Source: Elysia marginata (lineage: Eukaryota > Mollusca > Gastropoda > Plakobranchidae). Taken from it: a DNA stretch of 30,054 nt. The notes beneath the pieces were generated by a model that was not told where the DNA came from, did no database searches, and saw nothing but the letters and a program-made list of their open reading frames with translations. The stretch spans positions 34,792-64,845 of the forward strand of contig BMAT01000087.1 of the NCBI GenBank assembly GCA_019649035.1, read 5' to 3'. The translations under genes and the position numbers were made by a program. Of this stretch, positions 26,589 through 30,054 are shown piece after piece (position 1 is the stretch's first letter; each line of letters opens with the position of its first letter).

Positions 26589-28025
26589 CTGTGGATTCAA
26601 ATTTGAAACAAAATTGTTGAGATAATCCTGGCATTGGCATGCTGGCAAGACTAACAAAATATGATTAGATAGTACTGTCCAATGCTGGCATATAGGTATA
26701 GTTCCAAGATGCAAGCACACTAGTTAATTGAATAGCAAACACATTTATAAAGCTAGCTACATACATTATAACATATATTAGTACAATGGCACATGACATT
26801 GAAAAACGTTGTAACAACTTACAGTACAGAGGTTTGAAACAGGCGAGTAATATAAGTATAGGGCTAAATATTTTTAAACAATTATGAAGTCATAGAAACC
26901 AGTCTAATCGATAGTGGTAAGAATGGCCTTCTCTTTAGCAGGGCTTGAATTAGGTGTTCAGAAGGGCAAGCAAAAATTGCCTTTGTGAGGCCTGAAAATC
27001 AGAGGGCACCCAGGCAATTTGCTTGGGCACCAAAGGCAAAAGTTATAGGTGATCATTTTGTTGATTAAAATTAGTAACAATTTAGTAAATCACAATGTTT
27101 GTATAAAAATAACAACGCAATTTGTTCCTTGCTCTCTACAAAAGTATAGAGAGGGTCTTTCTTTATTTAAAAAATATGTAAAGAAGACTTATCATAAATA
27201 TATTTAAAATAAATAAACTCCAGTTAAATCACATTAAACAAAAGACTAACAATAGTAACATTCTTCTTTTAAAATCTCTCCATCTCTGCCTGGTCCATCT
27301 TCTTAGTTAAAGGCTGTTTACAATGCCAACTCCTCTCATCAAGAAATTTTTCTTACATGCTTCTGACTCTCTTGTGCCACTGAAATGTCTTTCTTTATTT
27401 TTATTAACCTCTTTATAATGCACAGCACTGATCCCAAAATATTGCTGCTTTGCTGACACAGTGACAGTGACTGTTCTTGTACAGCAACTGTTCTCTGCAT
27501 GTGGAACAGAAGACTCTTGACGAAAATGTTTTCAGATGTGGTATACCTTAACCACTCCAGATTCCACAAGTTCCACAATTTTATACTGCCAGTGGCAGTT
27601 TTTTCTTCTTCTCTCTTTATGTGGTTGCTGGTGTTGATGCTGATGTTTCCATTGGTGATGATAATCATATGGTGGTGATTATTAGAAGACTGATTTTGCC
27701 ACTCATGTTGATGATGATGATAAAATAGGAGTTGCTGATGATATGGATGCAGGAGAAGCATATGATTCTGCGGGTGATGAGCTGAATAGTATATTAACTC
27801 AGTCATAATACGGTATTAGTAGAGTGAGTGATACGTAGGCCTGAATTTATACATGATTTCAAATATTTCTCTCTCTCTCTCTCCCCTAAACACTCATACT
27901 CACAACAGTATAATATGACTAAGCGGATCTCCGTTAGTAGCCCAATATTGATAATCATGATATGGTTAGTTATTTGAGTTCACTAATACGGTACTCGCAT
28001 GAAGTACATGTAGATCTACATTGTA
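26589..28025. other. Stretch upstream of the first visible ATG14 exon, no gene recognised
   Basis: I searched the minus strand for a C-P-x-C exon and found none. A 155-codon minus frame at 27339-27806 is low-complexity (His/Asn/Gln-rich from a GAT/GGT-type repeat at 27620-27780). A CT run lies at 27868-27884. Confidence 0.5.
26940..27045 (+). repeat. Dispersed repeat fragment (GGGCTTGAATTAG type)
   Basis: The segment with GCAGGGCTTGAATTAGG, TGAAAATCAGAGGG and AGGCAATTTGC has an inverted, diverged relative at 28610-28735, where the minus strand reads AGAGCTTGAAATAGACGG and CAAAATCAGAGGGTCAACAG. The family is unknown to me. Confidence 0.5.
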
Positions 28026-28232
28026 TCAAATCTTAGCATTTAGTGGAAAATGCATTAAAAATTCCTTGCCACTTTTTGGTGCTTTGGCCCACATCCCTTC
28101 GTTTTCTTCCATCATGGTAAAGTGGCTCTTGATCCAGTTAGCACAAAATGCAGAAAACTTAGATATATGTAAAATAAAACGGCCCTTGCCATTTCCAAGA
28201 AATTCCCCATGCAGCAGGTAACGACCCTTCAT
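28026..28232 (-). other. 68-codon open frame, unassigned
   Basis: The minus-strand frame starts MKGRYLLHGEFLGNGKGRFI and ends HFPLNAKI. Its composition looks protein-like and it lies between the possible promoter at 28423 and the first visible ATG14 exon. There is an acceptor-like GTGTTGCAG at about 28291-28299, but no donor before the stop. I do not recognise it; it may be chance or an old fragment. Confidence 0.2.
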
Positions 28233-28422
28233 TCATTACTGTTCGCTTGTACCTATAATTTTTGCATCCTCTCTCCCTGCCCTCTACACGTCTGCAACAC
28301 TTTGAATAGATCCATAAAAACACTTGTCAGGAAATACATAGAAGACACTCAAGACAGTACGCTTTAGGTCTACGCGTAACCGCTATCAGTAACAACTCTT
28401 ACTGCATTAAAACTTCGCTCAC

Positions 28423-28525
28423 CGCGGGTCTAGCCAACGGACGATAGGCCAAGGTCGGAGCTGATGATGAGGGCACAAGACATGGCGCAAGATCCTGTCT
28501 CAATCGAAGACCACATTATATAGGC
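28423..28525 (-). promoter_or_regulatory. Possible promoter and first exon (TATA-like box, CpGs, splice donor)
   Basis: On the minus strand CCTATATAATG (about 28513-28523) is followed after some 30 bp by an ATG in fair context (GCGCCATGT) opening a 17-codon frame, and then a strong donor CCGCG/GTGAGC at 28423/28422. CpG is locally more frequent than elsewhere. This is about 1.8 kb upstream of the first visible ATG14 exon on the same strand. The short frame lacks the cysteine motifs, so if used it would be an untranslated exon with an upstream ORF. Confidence 0.3.
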
Positions 28526-28609
28526 CTACTGTACTTCGACTAATTGATGGTCAGCACGTCTTTGTCACCATAATTTATATAATTACCGGTATACTTTGTT
28601 TTCAACAAA

Positions 28610-28735
28610 ACTAAACAAGGGTAGGGCAAAAATTGCCGCTGTTGACCCTCTGATTTTGAGGGCATTACGGTTAATTGCAAGGGCACCATGGCAAGTTGCC
28701 TCAGTGCTGCCGTCTATTTCAAGCTCTGCTTTAGA
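28610..28735 (-). repeat. Dispersed repeat fragment, relative of 26940-27045
   Basis: Minus-strand AGAGCTTGAAATAGACGG, AGGCAACTTGCCATGG and CAAAATCAGAGGGTCAACAG correspond in order to the plus-strand copy. The identity is low. A spurious open frame crosses it. Confidence 0.5.
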
Positions 28736-30054
28736 CTTTCTCTGTTGCATTTGATGTGCAGTGGTCTGTTGCTCCTGGCTGATAGTATGATTTGAGTTAA
28801 AAGAGGATGGTGTCATGATTGATTTCATATTTTGTATGATTCTATGAACATGGGTGGGAGCATTAAATCTCAAAAAGCCTGCAGGCTGCTCAATTTTTTG
28901 CCCCCAATCTTACAAAAGCCTGCAGAGTCTGCGTGCCTCACAAACTCAAGATTCAATTTGATTGTCACTTTGTAATCTACCGGTACATTTATCTTTTATA
29001 TGAGGCAGTGTGTTCATATTACCATTGGATGCAAAAAATTTTACCCAGCACTACAACTATATTAACCAGATACATTTTTTATGATGGTGTAGGAATCTTT
29101 TTTGTAGCATCCCATTACTGATAGAGTTGTTTAATTGCCATACATTTCCAATCAAGTACCATCTTTGTTATGGATTAACTTTGGTTCATCTCAAAAAGTG
29201 ATGGCTATCCAGTAACACCTAATGCTTACATTTTACAAACCGTCTTAAAACAAGATGTTTTTTCTCATTCCAACCACAGGTACATTTGACTCACTTGAAA
29301 ATAGATCAATGAGCAATTTTATAAATATTATCTTTAAACATAATTCATAATATTAATATTCAGTATGCCCACTACCTGCACTAAGGCTAATCATCATTAT
29401 TTTTATAGGAAGCCCAGATTCAAAGGTTCTTTTGCTTTCATCTAGATTTTACTGACATGATGAATTTACAACAGCAACCCATGGCATTTTTTAATTTGAC
29501 AGGCTTAAAATTTTGCCCATTCTATTTAAATATAGTGCCTCCATTAACGAATTTTAGTTCCTCAGTTTACATGAAAATGATGTGGGACCGTTTTATTAAC
29601 CAATAAAATGACTATATTATAATTTATATATAATAATAATATATTAAAAATATGAATAGGTGGCTTCTATATCTCTACAATCAGAACCTTGCGAGCATTC
29701 AAGGGTAACACTATGTTTCTGAAACAAGGGTCACTCCTATGCAGCTGTCTTATTCTTAGCATGTGAATGCTCACATGGTCATCCCTATGCACTGACTACA
29801 ATTACAAGCATCAATGCAAAGAGTCCGGTACAAAATGTACTAGTACTAGATCTCAGTAACACTGCAATTCTCTCACAATATTGTTGATCCGGAACATTTT
29901 GTCCAGAACACCAGAGATTTTACAAACTTCACACCATCATCCCTACTCTTCCACATGATTATTACTCATTTTGAAATTATAGAAGAAACCGTATTAGTAA
30001 GTGGCAGTCTCACTCTAGCATATTTAAACTACTTCATATTTAAATGGAGAGAGA
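28736..30054. other. AT-rich non-coding stretch to the window end
   Basis: A small repeat of AAAGCCTGCAG occurs at 28876 and 28915. No exon, transposon or RNA recognised. Confidence 0.5.

Noticed and set aside
27339..27806. 155-codon minus-strand open frame
   Set aside because: His/Asn/Gln-rich product of a degenerate GAT/GGT repeat; no family motif and no fit to the ATG14 exons.

Overview
This is a stretch of an invertebrate nuclear genome. It is AT-rich and intron-bearing, with a high load of transposons from many classes (Tigger/pogo-like, Helitron, DIRS-like, LINE, tRNA-derived SINEs, short inverted-repeat elements). The repertoire and base composition suggest a marine invertebrate, most likely a mollusc. 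That assignment is a guess from general character, not from a diagnostic gene.

The one host gene I can support is on the minus strand. Seven exons between 26588 and 5406 all have GT/AG borders, and their reading phases fit at every junction. Together they give 360 codons that read as ATG14 (Barkor, the Beclin 1-associated autophagy regulator): N-terminal coiled coils, then FPIEEV, GKWVHVDH, a segment ending LDIPLPRK, and a segment ending EALGR. The cysteine-rich N-terminus and the C-terminal BATS membrane-binding segment were not found. A CpG-containing stretch with a TATA-like box and a splice donor near 28423-28525 (minus) could be the promoter and a 5' exon.

Layout from left to right. 1-1093 is the 3' half of a decayed Tigger-like transposon. 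2671-3037 and 3150-3945 are two short TA-flanked inverted-repeat elements. 4143-5411 holds unexplained plus-strand exon-like fragments. ATG14 exons follow at 5406-5573 and 6032-6185. The next intron holds a LINE 3' end (with a reverse-strand retroposon and a foldback element inserted in it) and a decayed Helitron with two recognisable 3' termini. After exon 11207-11379, the 7.2-kb intron contains a foldback element, a 5-kb DIRS-like tyrosine-recombinase retrotransposon with inverted terminal repeats (11967-17020), and an inverted-repeat element carrying a nested SINE (17326-18271). After exon 18607-19003 come a possible solo LTR (19242-20322) and a second SINE (20855-21196). The small coiled-coil exons at 22286-22367, 23872-23914 and 26526-26588 complete the visible gene. 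24.7-25.2 kb holds a hammerhead-like motif and another inverted-repeat element. 26.6-30 kb is mostly featureless apart from small repeats and the possible promoter.

All mobile-element genes are broken by stops, frameshifts or deletions, so the window looks like an old transposon graveyard inside a conserved autophagy gene. No new multi-gene system was seen. The most unusual items are the Helitron 3' ends, the DIRS-related foldback element, the SINE/LINE tail pair and the hammerhead-like fold.
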